From positions 1 to 64,000 of the forward strand of contig NZ_JAFLNF010000010.1 in the NCBI RefSeq assembly GCF_017313085.1: a stretch of 64,000 nucleotides of DNA. The letters run 5' to 3'. This document shows positions 55,286 through 64,000 of this stretch, piece after piece. Each line of letters opens with the position of its first letter. The first letter of the stretch is position 1. This stretch comes from Roseibium limicola. Its GTDB lineage: Bacteria; Pseudomonadota; Alphaproteobacteria; Rhizobiales; Stappiaceae. The notes beneath the pieces were generated by a model, which saw only the letters and a list, made by a program, of their open reading frames with translations, was not told the origin of the DNA and made no database searches. A program made the position numbers and the translations under genes.

Positions 55286-55816
55286 CTATTTGAAGCCCTT
55301 GAAGGCCTCACTGATGACGCGCATGCGATTGGGGCGCAGGTTCACCGGACTGTTTCGACTGCGCATCTCATCCAGCTCGGCTTTCTTGATATCCAGGTCC
55401 TCAATCGTCACCTGAAGCTGTGGCGACTGACACAGCACCTCACGGTCGTCCTGGCGATTGCGTTCGACAATCAGGTTGCGTCCGGCCGAGGCTTCCGTCT
55501 CTGTCCACAGGACGGTCGAGGGGCGCACCCAGAAAGCCTGGTCGCAATAGGTCACTTTGACGAAACCCGGTTTACTGCGCTTCGAGATCTGATGGTAGCC
55601 GTTGAACGTGCCATTGCTGAGTTCGGAGCGGATGTAGAAGTCCCGCGGCGCCTGGCCAAAGGCTGCGACAGGCAGAACAGCGTGAAGCAAGCCGGCCAAC
55701 AGAATGGTATGGGCGCCGAGAAGCCAAAGCCGATGGTGTGCGTTGGCGGCTGACTTCGCAGTCAGCGCGCAAGGAGCCGAAGGGGCGTGCAGGTGTGATC
55801 TTGTTCTTGTGTGCAT
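55286..55816 (-). CDS. Secreted protein of unknown function, paralogue A of a tandem pair
   Basis: I do not recognise the family. The product (176 residues from 55816) has a basic start, a signal-like segment (LWLLGAHTILLAGLLHAVLPVAAFG) probably cleaved after AAFGQA, and a mature domain of about 125 residues. The mature part shares a pattern with the product of 56020-56538: FYIRS...NGTFNGYHQI, VTYCDQAFWVRPSTVLWTE, then an ICNDP/LCQSP-like cysteine motif and a DLDI element. Two cysteines are conserved between the two and could form a disulfide. I chose the start at 55816 because GGAG lies 9 bases upstream. The gene converges on coq10. Confidence 0.7.
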   Translation of the reverse strand: MHTRTRSHLHAPSAPCALTAKSAANAHHRLWLLGAHTILLAGLLHAVLPVAAFGQAPRDFYIRSELSNGTFNGYHQISKRSKPGFVKVTYCDQAFWVRPSTVLWTETEASAGRNLIVERNRQDDREVLCQSPQLQVTIEDLDIKKAELDEMRSRNSPVNLRPNRMRVISEAFKGFK

Positions 55817-56019
55817 CTGACATCTCCATTCCATGTCCTGCATTGCAGGGGGATCGAATGTCTTTCGGTCCGCTTGATTAAAGCGTGCACGGAACCATTG
55901 TCCGGAAGATCCGGCGGGTCCTTCTCATTGACGAATTACTAGAGCAAGGGCCATTTAAGGCTTCCTTGCGTTGATCGACTAAAGTCGAGCCTATCTCATC
56001 ACGAATGCTTGAGACCGGC

Positions 56020-56538
56020 TTATTCGTCGTGATAGCTGGTTTTCTGACGGTCATTGCCCGAGGCGCTCTGAAAACTGTCGCGAATGGCCGAAAAGCGGTT
56101 CGTCGAGGCCAGATAGCGTGCATTGGTGCGCAGGACATAGCGGGCGTTCTCGTCGATGCCTATGTCCGTCAGCGTGACCTGCTTGTCGGGATCATTGCAG
56201 ATCGGCCGCCATCCCAGCCCCTTGCTGTACTCGACCCGAACCCGGTGGTTGTTCTCAACTTCCACTTCGGTCCAGGCGACAGTGACAACGCGCACCCAGT
56301 AGGAACGTCCGCAATAGGTGACTTCGCGCATATCCGGTCCGGCTTCGGAAAAGATCTTGTGGCTGCCGAGAAATCCGCCGTTATAGTCCCGCGAAATCAG
56401 AAAATAATCCGCTGGCTTGGTCTGCTCTGACGCAAGCGCTCCCACTGCCGGCAGGCAGAACGCCAATCCAAGGCAGGCACCAATGGCAGCTTGGATCAGG
56501 GCTCGGGCGAGCGGAAGTTCTTGCAATCGCATGGACAT
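56020..56538 (-). CDS. Secreted protein of unknown function, paralogue B of a tandem pair
   Basis: The 172-residue product starts MSMRLQELPLARA and has a signal peptide (ALIQAAIGACLGLAFCLPAVGALA) cleaved near ALASE. The mature domain reads YFLISRDYNGGFLGSHKIF, VTYCGRSYWVRVVTVAWTE, RPICNDPDKQVTLTDIGID, and matches paralogue A across its length. The YC...(I/L)C cysteines, the Trp-x-Thr-Glu strand and the following (V)ENN/NLIVER stretch are shared. AAGGT lies 8 bases before the ATG at 56538. The pair is separated by 203 bases and sits between coq10 and recG. Function unknown; an envelope or matrix role is a guess. Confidence 0.72.
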   Translation of the reverse strand: MSMRLQELPLARALIQAAIGACLGLAFCLPAVGALASEQTKPADYFLISRDYNGGFLGSHKIFSEAGPDMREVTYCGRSYWVRVVTVAWTEVEVENNHRVRVEYSKGLGWRPICNDPDKQVTLTDIGIDENARYVLRTNARYLASTNRFSAIRDSFQSASGNDRQKTSYHDE

Positions 56539-56691
56539 GACACTGTTACCTTTGGTCCGGCGAGTTGGCATTTTCCCCGTCGATGCCGCCTCTGACAGTC
56601 ACGTCTTCTACACCTGCTTTTTCTAGAAACCGCCAAGGGAATGTCTAAAAATTTAGGCAAATCAATGCAATGCAACCTGGTAGCCGATGGC

Positions 56692-58794
56692 TTACCCGGC
56701 GCGTAGCAGGCGGATCGCCTCATCCCGGGAAAACAGATACAGCAGGCAGCGCAGAGCCTGGCCGCGCTCCGACTTGAGCTCCGGGTCTTTCTCCAGAACA
56801 AGCCGTGCGTCGTCGCGTGCCACTTCCATCAGGTCGGCGTGGTCTTCCACGTTGGCAATGCGAAAGCCGGGCGTGCCTGACTGACGGGTACCGAGGATCT
56901 CGCCGCCGCCACGCAATTTGAGGTCTTCCTCGGCGATCAGAAAGCCATCATTGGTCTGGCGCATGATGTTGAGTCGGGCACCTGCGGTTTCCCCCAGCGG
57001 ACCTTTGTAGAGCAGAACGCAGGTGGAGGGCTTGTCGCCGCGTCCGACCCGCCCGCGCAGCTGGTGCAGCTGAGCCAGACCGAACCGTTCGGCGTGTTCA
57101 ATCACGATGATTGTCGCATCAGGCACATCGACGCCGACTTCGATCACCGTGGTGGCAACAAGCACACGGGTCTCCGACGACTTGAAGGACTGCATGGCGG
57201 CCTCCTTCTCATCGGCCTTCATGCGGCCATGCACCAGGGAGACGCGCTGCCCCAACACCTGTTCAAGCACCTGGTGTCGGTCCTCCACTGCAGCCAGATC
57301 AATCTTCTCGCTCTCTTCCACCAGGGGGCAGACCCAATAGACCTTCTGGCCCGAACCGATGGCGGCCCGCACACGCGAGATGATCTCCTCCAGCCGGTCG
57401 AGGGAGACGGAGACCGTGGCAATCGGTTTGCGACCCGCCGGCTTGTCGGTCAGGCGCGAGACGTCCATGTCGCCGAAGGAAGACAGCAGCAGGGTGCGTG
57501 GAATCGGCGTGGCGGTCATCACCAGCACATCGACACCGCGTCCTTTGGCCGACAGGGCGAGACGCTGGTGGACACCGAAGCGGTGTTGCTCGTCGACAAC
57601 CACAAGCGCCAGGTCCTTGAACGTCACTGTGCCTTGAAACAGTGCGTGGGTGCCGACAAGAATGTCGATCTCGCCTGCATCCAGTTTTTCCTGGGTGAGG
57701 CGGCGCTCCCTGGTGGTGTCCTTTCCCGTCATCAGCGCCAGACGCAGGCCAACCTTCTCGCAGATCGGCGTCATAGAGGCAAAATGCTGGCGGGCGAGAA
57801 TTTCGGTCGGGGCCATCAGGGCGCCCTGACCGCCGGCCTCGACCACCTGGGCAAGGGCTGCGAGGGCGACGACCGTCTTGCCGGCGCCCACATCGCCTTG
57901 CAGCAGACGCAACATGCGAACCGGCTCGGCCAGATCGGCGTTGATGTCGGCAATCGCCGATTGCTGGCCACCAGTCAGGGCAAAGGGCAGGGCGTCGATG
58001 ACTGAGCGCTGCAGCGTGCCGGAAGGCTTGCGGGCAATGCCGCCGAGCTTGCGCATGGTAGCCCGCACCATGGCCAGCGCCAGCTGACTGGCTAGCAGCT
58101 CGTCATAGGCCAGGCGGCTGAGGGCCGGGGAGGCGGGCGAGAGGTCTTCCTGCTCCTGCGGACGGTGCAATGTCTCCAGTGCGTCATCCAGCTCAGGCCA
58201 GAGGTTCTGCGACTGCCAGGCCGCATCCAGCCACTCCGGCAGATGCGGCACCCGCTCCAGTGCCGAGTTGATCGCCTTCTGCAGGGTCTTTGGCGACAGG
58301 CCAGCCGTCAGCGGATAGACCGGTTCCAGCGCTGGCATGGTCTCCGCTTCTTCGGGGGAGACGACATAATCCGGATGCACCATCTGCGGGCGCTCGTTGA
58401 ACCATTCCACCTTGCCTGACACGATCCGCCGTTCCCCCTCGGGGAACATTTGCATCAGCCAGTCACGCCGGGGATGAAAGAAGACGAAGGTGATGCTGCC
58501 GCTGTCGTCAAAGGCAGTGATCCGGTAGGGCGCCCTGGATTCGCGCGGCGGCGCCTGATGTCGGTCGATGGTCACATCCAGGGTGACGATCTGGCCGCTT
58601 TCCGAATAGGCAATGCCGGGGCGGTGCCGCCGGTCAATCAGCCCGGAGGGAAGGTGGAACAACAAATCGGCGACGGTTGCCTCCCGGTCCGGATGGAAGC
58701 CGATGAAATCGCTCAGCAGTTTGGCGATCTTCGGGCCGACCCCATTGAGACTGGAAACGGGAGCAAACAGCGGATCGAGGACGGGAGGACGCAT
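56692..58794 (-). CDS. recG: ATP-dependent DNA helicase RecG
   Basis: RecG remodels stalled replication forks and Holliday junctions. The 700-residue protein has an N-terminal wedge (OB-fold) domain with PGIAYSESGQIVTLDV, helicase motif I LQGDVGAGKTVVALA, motif II VVDEQHRFGVHQRL, motif III VMTATPIPRTLLL, and motif VI QLHQLRGRVGRG. The start at 58794 (MRPPVLDPLFAP) is preferred over a TTG five codons upstream, as the family N-terminus begins there. It is divergent from sdhE-mfd, a common arrangement in Rhizobiales. Confidence 0.96.
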   Translation of the reverse strand: MRPPVLDPLFAPVSSLNGVGPKIAKLLSDFIGFHPDREATVADLLFHLPSGLIDRRHRPGIAYSESGQIVTLDVTIDRHQAPPRESRAPYRITAFDDSGSITFVFFHPRRDWLMQMFPEGERRIVSGKVEWFNERPQMVHPDYVVSPEEAETMPALEPVYPLTAGLSPKTLQKAINSALERVPHLPEWLDAAWQSQNLWPELDDALETLHRPQEQEDLSPASPALSRLAYDELLASQLALAMVRATMRKLGGIARKPSGTLQRSVIDALPFALTGGQQSAIADINADLAEPVRMLRLLQGDVGAGKTVVALAALAQVVEAGGQGALMAPTEILARQHFASMTPICEKVGLRLALMTGKDTTRERRLTQEKLDAGEIDILVGTHALFQGTVTFKDLALVVVDEQHRFGVHQRLALSAKGRGVDVLVMTATPIPRTLLLSSFGDMDVSRLTDKPAGRKPIATVSVSLDRLEEIISRVRAAIGSGQKVYWVCPLVEESEKIDLAAVEDRHQVLEQVLGQRVSLVHGRMKADEKEAAMQSFKSSETRVLVATTVIEVGVDVPDATIIVIEHAERFGLAQLHQLRGRVGRGDKPSTCVLLYKGPLGETAGARLNIMRQTNDGFLIAEEDLKLRGGGEILGTRQSGTPGFRIANVEDHADLMEVARDDARLVLEKDPELKSERGQALRCLLYLFSRDEAIRLLRAG

Positions 58795-59060
58795 GGGCGA
58801 AGACTTCAAGGTGGTCGTGTCTGAACCTGCCCGGCGTCGGGCAATCGGGAATGATCAGCAAATCAGCTTCCGTTCTTGCACGGGAAAACCGATGTACGCA
58901 ATATGTTCTCATGACCGTGTGGGGAAAAACCTTGCCACACAAACGCTGACAAGTGCGCCTGCGCTCGCTATATAGCCACTCACCAATCCGTCACACCGAC
59001 CGCCGCCGTTCTCCCCGATGGAGAGAGACAGCCGGCCATCGCACCGCAGTGAGACCCATC

Positions 59061-59384
59061 ATGACCGCTTCTGCCCCGCACGACACCGCTTCCGCCGAAC
59101 GGGATCCGCGTCTGAAACGCATCCTCTTTCGCAGTTGGCACCGGGGCATGAAGGAGATGGACCTTCTGCTGGGTGGGTTCGTTGATGCCAAGATCGATGA
59201 GCTGACAGAAGAAGAGCTTGTTGAACTGGAGAATCTGCTCAACGCCCATGATCAGGATCTGTATTCCTGGATGAGTGGTCGCAAACCGTTGCCGGCAGAA
59301 TGGGACGGCCCGCTGTACCGGCGGATCATTGCCTATCATGAAACCGAGATTGCCAAGTTGCGCCAGGGGCGTGGCATTCGCTAG
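59061..59384 (+). CDS. sdhE: Succinate dehydrogenase FAD assembly factor SdhE
   Basis: SdhE helps attach FAD covalently to the flavoprotein subunits of succinate dehydrogenase and fumarate reductase. The 107-residue product has the hallmark RSWHRGMKEMDLLLGGF (the RGxxExD motif) and the acidic ELTEEELVELENLLNAHDQDLYSW core (EEELVELENLL), ending with a short basic helix. The ATG at 59061 gives the usual length. It lies 78 bases before mfd, in the conserved recG-sdhE-mfd neighbourhood. Confidence 0.93.
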   Translation: MTASAPHDTASAERDPRLKRILFRSWHRGMKEMDLLLGGFVDAKIDELTEEELVELENLLNAHDQDLYSWMSGRKPLPAEWDGPLYRRIIAYHETEIAKLRQGRGIR

Positions 59385-59462
59385 TTTTATGTTCTAGTTT
59401 TGTTCCAATTGATTCCGGAGCTGTAAAGTCGCTCCCGCCGTGTCGCAACCAAGGAAATACCC

Positions 59463-62400
59463 GTGTTTGAAAGCCTGCTGAACGACCAGGCCAATCTGAC
59501 TGTCGCCAGTGTGCCGGATGGCGTCGAAGCCTATGCGATTGCCCGCCTTCTCAGTGAGAGCAAGCGCAAGGGATTGGCATTGGTGTTTGTGGCACGCGAT
59601 GCGACGCGCATGTCTATGATCGCCGAGGCGCTGCCCTTCTTCGTGGCAAACGTTGATATTCTTCAGCTGCCGGCATGGGACTGCCTGCCTTATGACCGGG
59701 TCTCCCCCAATACGGCGATTTCCGCCCGCCGCCTGATGGCGCTGGGCGCACTTGCCAAGGGACTGCCGGAAACCCGGCCAACCGTTCTACTGACCACGGT
59801 CAATGCTGCCGTTCAGCGGGTGCCAGAACGTGAATGGATGTCATCCCAGACCTTCTCGTTGGCTCCGGGCAACCGGGCCGACATGAAGGGCATCTCCGCC
59901 TGGTTGGAGCTCAACGGCTTTTCCCGCACGCCAACCGTGCGCGAGACCGGGGAATACGCTGTACGCGGGGGGATCGTCGATCTCTATGCTCCAGGAGCTG
60001 AAGACCCGGTGCGTCTGGACTTCTTTGGTGACACGCTGGAATCGATCCGCTCGTTCGATCCGGAAACTCAGCGCACGGTCAAGCAGCTTCGACGTCTGGA
60101 TCTGGCACCGATGTCGGAGTTGTCGCTCAATGAAGAAGCCATTTCCCGCTTCCGTCGTGGCTATCTGACGAACTTTGGCGCGGCCACCCGCGACGACATT
60201 CTCTACCAGTCGATCTCCGAGGGACGGCGTTACGCCGGGATGGAGCACTGGCTGCCACTGTTCCATGAGAAGCTGGAAACCCTGTTCGATTATGTCGGGG
60301 ATGCACCTGTGCTTCTCGACAACCGCTGCAAGGATGTGCTGCACGAGCGCATCGGTCAGATCAAGGAGCATTTCACGGCGCGTCAGGATGTGCGCGAGAG
60401 CGGCGTCTCCACCGGCACCGTGCCGTATAATCCGCTGCCGGCAGATCAGCTCTACATGACGGAGGTCGAGTGGACGGGGCAGATCGCGGATATGGCAAGC
60501 GCCACGCTCGATCCCTTCACGCCGCCGCCGGGCTCCGGCAAGCAGGTGGTCTCGCTGGAGGGGCGCCAGGGGCGTTCTTTTGCAGCAGAGCGCGCCGCCG
60601 GCGACGTCAACATCTTCGACGCGCTGGTGTCCTACGTTGGTGAGCTGAAGAAGGGCGGCAAGAAGACAATCTTGGCCTGCTGGTCGGAAGGCTCGCGGGA
60701 CCGTCTCGCGCAAATCCTTGACGATCACAAGCTGGGTGCTGCGGTGATGGTCTCCGACCTGGCCGCAGTGGACGCTTTGCCGAAGGGCACCACGGCTCTG
60801 GCGGTGATCGGCATCGAGCATGGGTTCGAGCTGAAGGACCTGGCTTTCATCGGCGAGCAGGACATTCTCGGCGACCGCCTGGTGCGCAAGTCACGCCGCA
60901 AGTCCAAGGGCGCCAATGTCATCACCGAGGCCACGGGACTGGCCGAAGGCGATCTGGTTGTTCACGTCGACCACGGTATTGGCCGCTTTATTGGACTGAA
61001 GACCGTTGAGGCGCTGGGCGCGCCGCATGACTGTCTGGAATTGCAGTACCACGGCAGCGACAAGCTGTATCTGCCGGTGGAAAACATCGAGCTGCTGTCG
61101 CGTTACGGTTCCGAGGACATGGAAGCGCAGCTCGACCGGCTGGGCGGCGGTGCCTGGCAGGCGCGCAAGGCCAAGCTGAAGAAGCGCATTCTCGAAATCG
61201 CCGACGGGCTGATCAAGACGGCTGCGCAGCGCGCCTTGAAGACCGCACCGGTGGTCGAAACCCCGGAAGGCGTCTACGAGGAATTTGCCAGCCGCTTCCC
61301 CTATGAGGAAACCGACGATCAGTTGAATGCCATCGATCAGGTGTTCGGTGACCTGTCGTCCGGGCGTCCGATGGACCGACTGGTCTGCGGCGATGTCGGG
61401 TTCGGCAAGACCGAAGTGGCGCTGCGGGCTGCCTTTGTTGCGGCCATGTCCGGCCGACAAGTGGCCATCGTCGTGCCCACCACATTGCTGTCACGCCAGC
61501 ATTTTCGCACGTTCTCGGAGCGCTTTCATGGCCTGCCGATCAATGTTGCCCATGCGTCGCGTCTGGTGCCGACCCGCGAACTGACCCAGACCAAGAAGGG
61601 CATTGCCGAAGGCACGGTGGATATCGTCGTCGGCACCCACGCACTGCTGGGCAAAGCAATCCAGTTCAGGGATCTGGGCCTGCTGATCATCGATGAAGAA
61701 CAGCACTTTGGCGTCAAGCACAAGGAGCGCCTGAAAGAGCTGAAGTCCGACATCCACGTGTTGACCCTGTCGGCGACACCGATCCCACGGACCCTGCAGC
61801 TGGCTCTGACCGGCGTGCGTGAGCTGTCGCTGATTGCCACGCCGCCGGTGGACCGACTGGCCGTGCGGACCTTTATTTCGCCGTTTGACGCGATCGTCGT
61901 GCGCGAGGCACTCTTGCGCGAGCATTACCGCGGTGGGCAGAGCTTCTACGTTTGTCCGCGTCTGTCCGATCTGGCCGACATCCGCCAGTTTCTCGAAGAC
62001 AGCGTGCCGGAGCTGAAGGTCGCCGTTGCCCATGGCCAGATGCCACCGACTGAGCTGGAAGACGTGATGAACGCCTTCTATGAGGGCAAGTACAACGTGC
62101 TTCTGTCGACCACAATTGTGGAATCAGGTCTTGATATTCCGACCGCCAATACGCTGATTGTCCACCGGGCCGACATGTTCGGGCTGGCTCAGCTCTACCA
62201 GCTGCGCGGCCGCGTCGGGCGCTCCAAGACACGCGCCTACGCACTGTTCACCGTGCCCGCCAACAAGACACTGACTCAGCCGGCAGAGCGCCGTCTGAAG
62301 GTGCTGCAGTCGCTGGAAACCCTGGGGGCTGGCTTCCAGTTGGCCAGCCACGATCTCGACATTCGTGGGGCCGGCAACCTGTTGGGCGAAGAACAGTCCG

Positions 62401-62948
62401 GCCACGTCAAGGAAGTGGGTTTTGAGCTTTACCAGCAGATGCTGGAAGAGGCCGTGGCCCAGCTGAAGGATGGTGGTGAAGACATTGGCGAGGAACAATG
62501 GTCACCGCAGATCAACATCGGCACGCCGGTGCTGATCCCGGACAATTATGTTCCGGACCTTCAATTGCGCCTGACGTTGTATCGCCGTCTGGGGGACTTG
62601 ACCGAGGCAGAAGAAATTGATGCCTTCGGGGCGGAAATGATCGACCGTTTTGGTCACATGCCGGAAGAAGTCCAGCATTTGCTGAGGATCGTCTTCATCA
62701 AGGGGCTATGTCGCAAGGCCAATATCGAGAAGGTCGACGCCGGTCCGAAGGGCATTGTCATCACTTTCCGCAATAGCGAGTTCCCCAATCCTGCAGCGCT
62801 TGTTGCCTATATTTCCGAGCAGGGCGTGCTGGCGAAAATTCGCCCGGACCAGAAAGTTGTGCTGACGCGCGAATGGGAAAAAACCGATACACGGCTTAAG
62901 GGAGCGGCGACGATTCTGTCCAAGTTGGCCAATCTGGCGACCGCCTGA
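59463..62948 (+). CDS. mfd: Transcription-repair coupling factor Mfd
   Basis: Mfd removes RNA polymerase stalled at DNA lesions and recruits UvrA. The 1161 residues show the UvrB-like N-terminal modules (WDCLPYDRVSPN, ...), the RNA polymerase-interacting CarD-like domain (EGDLVVHVDHGIGRFIGL), the helicase with motif I VCGDVGFGKTEVALRAAF, motif II IIDEEQHFGVKHKE and motif VI QLYQLRGRVGRSKTRAY, and the C-terminal TRCF domain (IGTPVLIPDNYVPD). The GTG at 59463 has AAGGA 11 bases upstream and a family-like N-terminus. The terminator at 62971-63009 may serve it as well as the opposing gene. Confidence 0.97.
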   Translation: MFESLLNDQANLTVASVPDGVEAYAIARLLSESKRKGLALVFVARDATRMSMIAEALPFFVANVDILQLPAWDCLPYDRVSPNTAISARRLMALGALAKGLPETRPTVLLTTVNAAVQRVPEREWMSSQTFSLAPGNRADMKGISAWLELNGFSRTPTVRETGEYAVRGGIVDLYAPGAEDPVRLDFFGDTLESIRSFDPETQRTVKQLRRLDLAPMSELSLNEEAISRFRRGYLTNFGAATRDDILYQSISEGRRYAGMEHWLPLFHEKLETLFDYVGDAPVLLDNRCKDVLHERIGQIKEHFTARQDVRESGVSTGTVPYNPLPADQLYMTEVEWTGQIADMASATLDPFTPPPGSGKQVVSLEGRQGRSFAAERAAGDVNIFDALVSYVGELKKGGKKTILACWSEGSRDRLAQILDDHKLGAAVMVSDLAAVDALPKGTTALAVIGIEHGFELKDLAFIGEQDILGDRLVRKSRRKSKGANVITEATGLAEGDLVVHVDHGIGRFIGLKTVEALGAPHDCLELQYHGSDKLYLPVENIELLSRYGSEDMEAQLDRLGGGAWQARKAKLKKRILEIADGLIKTAAQRALKTAPVVETPEGVYEEFASRFPYEETDDQLNAIDQVFGDLSSGRPMDRLVCGDVGFGKTEVALRAAFVAAMSGRQVAIVVPTTLLSRQHFRTFSERFHGLPINVAHASRLVPTRELTQTKKGIAEGTVDIVVGTHALLGKAIQFRDLGLLIIDEEQHFGVKHKERLKELKSDIHVLTLSATPIPRTLQLALTGVRELSLIATPPVDRLAVRTFISPFDAIVVREALLREHYRGGQSFYVCPRLSDLADIRQFLEDSVPELKVAVAHGQMPPTELEDVMNAFYEGKYNVLLSTTIVESGLDIPTANTLIVHRADMFGLAQLYQLRGRVGRSKTRAYALFTVPANKTLTQPAERRLKVLQSLETLGAGFQLASHDLDIRGAGNLLGEEQSGHVKEVGFELYQQMLEEAVAQLKDGGEDIGEEQWSPQINIGTPVLIPDNYVPDLQLRLTLYRRLGDLTEAEEIDAFGAEMIDRFGHMPEEVQHLLRIVFIKGLCRKANIEKVDAGPKGIVITFRNSEFPNPAALVAYISEQGVLAKIRPDQKVVLTREWEKTDTRLKGAATILSKLANLATA

Positions 62949-62970
62949 TCGAAGGCGTCGGTCCGATCTG

Positions 62971-63009
62971 AAAAAAAGTGCCCCCTCGAGGTGGGACCCA
63001 AGGGGGCAC
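62971..63009 (-). terminator. Terminator between mfd and the SnoaL-like gene
   Basis: GTGCCCCCT (62978-62986) pairs with AGGGGGCAC (63001-63009). Seven A precede it on the plus strand, a U-tract for minus-strand transcripts, so it terminates the SnoaL-like gene ending at 63048. It may also stop mfd from the other side. Confidence 0.88.
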
Positions 63010-63047
63010 GAAAGTTACTCAGGCACTTCCAAAACGGCTCTGCCGGT

Positions 63048-63464
63048 TCAGGCTTCGATACCCTTTCGAATGAGGATCCGTTCGGCACTGTCATTCCAGA
63101 CATCCATCTTGAAGATCTTGCCGTTCTTCACCTCGAAGCGATCGACATAGCGATTGCCTTCAAAGAGCGTTCCATCGGGCCATTCGCCGTAGAGCGTGCC
63201 GACTGAATAAACCACTGTGCCGTTGTCGCCTTGCGCTACATCAAAGGTGTCCATCTGCTTTTTCACCCACTTGTAGCGGGTGGCGTTAAAGCTGGTCGGG
63301 CCGGAGGGATGCGAGAAGACCCGTCCACCGGTAAATGTGATGACCACATCGTCGGCGACGAAGGTTGCAGCCAGGTCAGGATCGGGCTTCATCGATGCTT
63401 CCAGATAATCGTGGACGATCTGGGCTTCCACAGAGAGATCGGGCTGGGTGCGTGTGGCCGTCAT
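63048..63464 (-). CDS. SnoaL-like (NTF2-fold) protein
   Basis: A 138-residue protein of the SnoaL/NTF2 fold: an N-terminal helix pair (EAQIVHDYLEASMKPD) and a long curved sheet with AATFVADDVVITFTGG, GTLFEGNRYVDRFEVKNGKIFKMDVW (core RYVDRFEVKNGKIFKMDVW). The SnoaL family includes ketosteroid isomerase-like enzymes and limonene epoxide hydrolase relatives, so an enzymatic role is possible but not assignable. It lies 188 bases from the amidase gene in the same direction and may be part of its operon. Confidence 0.82.
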   Translation of the reverse strand: MTATRTQPDLSVEAQIVHDYLEASMKPDPDLAATFVADDVVITFTGGRVFSHPSGPTSFNATRYKWVKKQMDTFDVAQGDNGTVVYSVGTLYGEWPDGTLFEGNRYVDRFEVKNGKIFKMDVWNDSAERILIRKGIEA

Positions 63465-63652
63465 GTCAGGCGCTCCAGATTTGGGATTGGATGTTGGCCG
63501 GATCTTATGCGGATCCGCATTCTTTCGCCTGCGGGATTTCTATGCACTCACTGCCCGCCCTTTGGGCGCACTGACGCGGATCTGTGTGGCCGCTGTCACC
63601 CACAAATGACAGTGCCAGTCCGCAGTCTGTCGCGGTGTCACAGGGGGGAAGC

Positions 63653-64000
63653 CTAGAGATCAGCGACAGGTGCTTGGACCGTCCCCATTTCTTGAAGGTG
63701 ATGCGCGACCCGCAGAGCGAGATCCTCCCGCCAGGCCGGTGCTATCACCTGCACACCAATGGGAAGTGCTGCCCCGTCAAGCCAGACGGGCACCGTGGCC
63801 ACGGGCAGGCCGATGAAGGAGATCGGCTGCGTGAACAGACCGATGTTGGGCCGTGCCAGCATTTCCTGACCATTCAAGGTCATCGTCCGGGTGCCGGACT
63901 TCAGCGCGTGAAAGGGCGTTGCCGGGGCCAGCAGGATATCGACGCTCTTGAAGATCTCGCGCATCATGTCGCGGAACCAGCTGCGAAAGCGATGCGCCTG
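63653..64000 (-). CDS. Amidase, C-terminal fragment cut by the window edge
   Basis: The frame stays open to the window end, so only the last 115 residues or so are visible. FRSWFRDMMREIFKSVDILLAPATPFHA (core VDILLAPATPFHA) and TQPISFIGLPVATVPVW followed by LPIGVQVIAPAWREDLALRVA are the C-terminal signature of the amidase family that uses a Ser-Ser-Lys triad; the triad lies upstream outside the window. It resembles the AtzE-type amidohydrolases (biuret/oxalurate-like substrates). The substrate cannot be set from this part. The SnoaL-like gene is downstream on the same strand. Confidence 0.85.
   Translation of the reverse strand, partial: QAHRFRSWFRDMMREIFKSVDILLAPATPFHALKSGTRTMTLNGQEMLARPNIGLFTQPISFIGLPVATVPVWLDGAALPIGVQVIAPAWREDLALRVAHHLQEMGTVQAPVADL

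Noticed and set aside
58795..59060. LexA-type SOS box (GTTC-N7-GTTC) between recG and sdhE-mfd
   Set aside because: GTTC occurs twice but not at the required spacing.
63048..63464. HpxZ/AtzH-type partner of the amidase
   Set aside because: The sequence fits general SnoaL-like proteins better; the typical HpxZ N-terminus is not seen, so only the fold is named.

Overview
The window looks like chromosomal DNA from a GC-rich alphaproteobacterium of the Rhizobiales/Hyphomicrobiales. A Stappiaceae-like marine genus (Roseibium/Labrenzia, Stappia, Pannonibacter) is my best guess. The reasons are an E1-beta subunit that carries its own lipoyl domain, the runs ppiD-trpD-trpC-moaC-moeA and divIC-pdhA-pdhB-pdhC-lpd-lipA-coq10, an N-acetylglutaminylglutamine amide (NAGGN) osmoprotectant operon, and abundant short palindromes beginning GTCAT. 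The genus is inference; no rRNA gene is present.

Layout. 0-5.5 kb: a 166-bp tandem repeat, a lone zinc-binding znuA with a Zur-like site at its start, a CSS-EAL c-di-GMP phosphodiesterase, a TauE-type exporter and wrbA. 5.8-12.8 kb: a LysR regulator, a perfect LysR-type palindrome, and a ydcSTUV-patD polyamine uptake and gamma-aminobutyraldehyde oxidation operon whose two permease genes are separated by a palindromic repeat block. 12.8-20.6 kb: galE, secG, pyrG, a 1.3-kb composite repeat, a VOC protein, tRNA-Lys(UUU), a small unknown gene behind a strong leader hairpin, and ccdA. 20.6-27.3 kb: a membrane-anchored SPOR-like protein divergent from glmU-glmS (UDP-GlcNAc supply), a GNAT acetyltransferase, and DUF454 and DUF502 membrane proteins. 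27.3-34.3 kb: a MocR-type regulator divergent from a potDABC-like polyamine operon, whose last permease has an unusual C-terminal extension, followed by a 328-bp tandem repeat. 34.3-39.1 kb: the NAGGN operon (asnO, ngg, M42 peptidase). 40-46.6 kb: moeA-moaC-trpC-trpD-ppiD on the minus strand and tpiA divergent. 46.8-55.3 kb: divIC, the complete pyruvate dehydrogenase complex, a small membrane protein, a thioesterase, lipA (which makes the lipoyl cofactor the complex needs) and coq10. 55.3-64 kb: two paralogous secreted proteins of unknown function, recG, sdhE, mfd, a SnoaL-like protein, and the 3' end of an amidase cut by the window edge.

How it fits together. Two polyamine importers with different regulators lie about 22 kb apart. 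One carries its own catabolic dehydrogenase. Polyamine uptake, NAGGN and zinc uptake suggest adaptation to osmotic and nutrient change. Most of the remaining genes are core housekeeping.

Unusual signals. The clearest is a dispersed palindrome family with fixed flanks (GTCAT and ATCCA), a fixed CTTGA/CTCGA/CTTGT loop and stems that vary while staying complementary. It fills nearly every long gene-free stretch and is locally amplified into tandem arrays of 166, 539 and 328 bp. Others are paired candidate operators (LysR site, MocR direct repeats, a TGACCG pair between convergent genes, an AACCGAAATTCGGTT pair before pdhA), the extended PotC, and the duplicated secreted protein. I found no CRISPR, prophage, transposase, integrase or defence island. 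I cannot claim a wholly new system; the repeat family and the secreted pair are the best candidates for follow-up.
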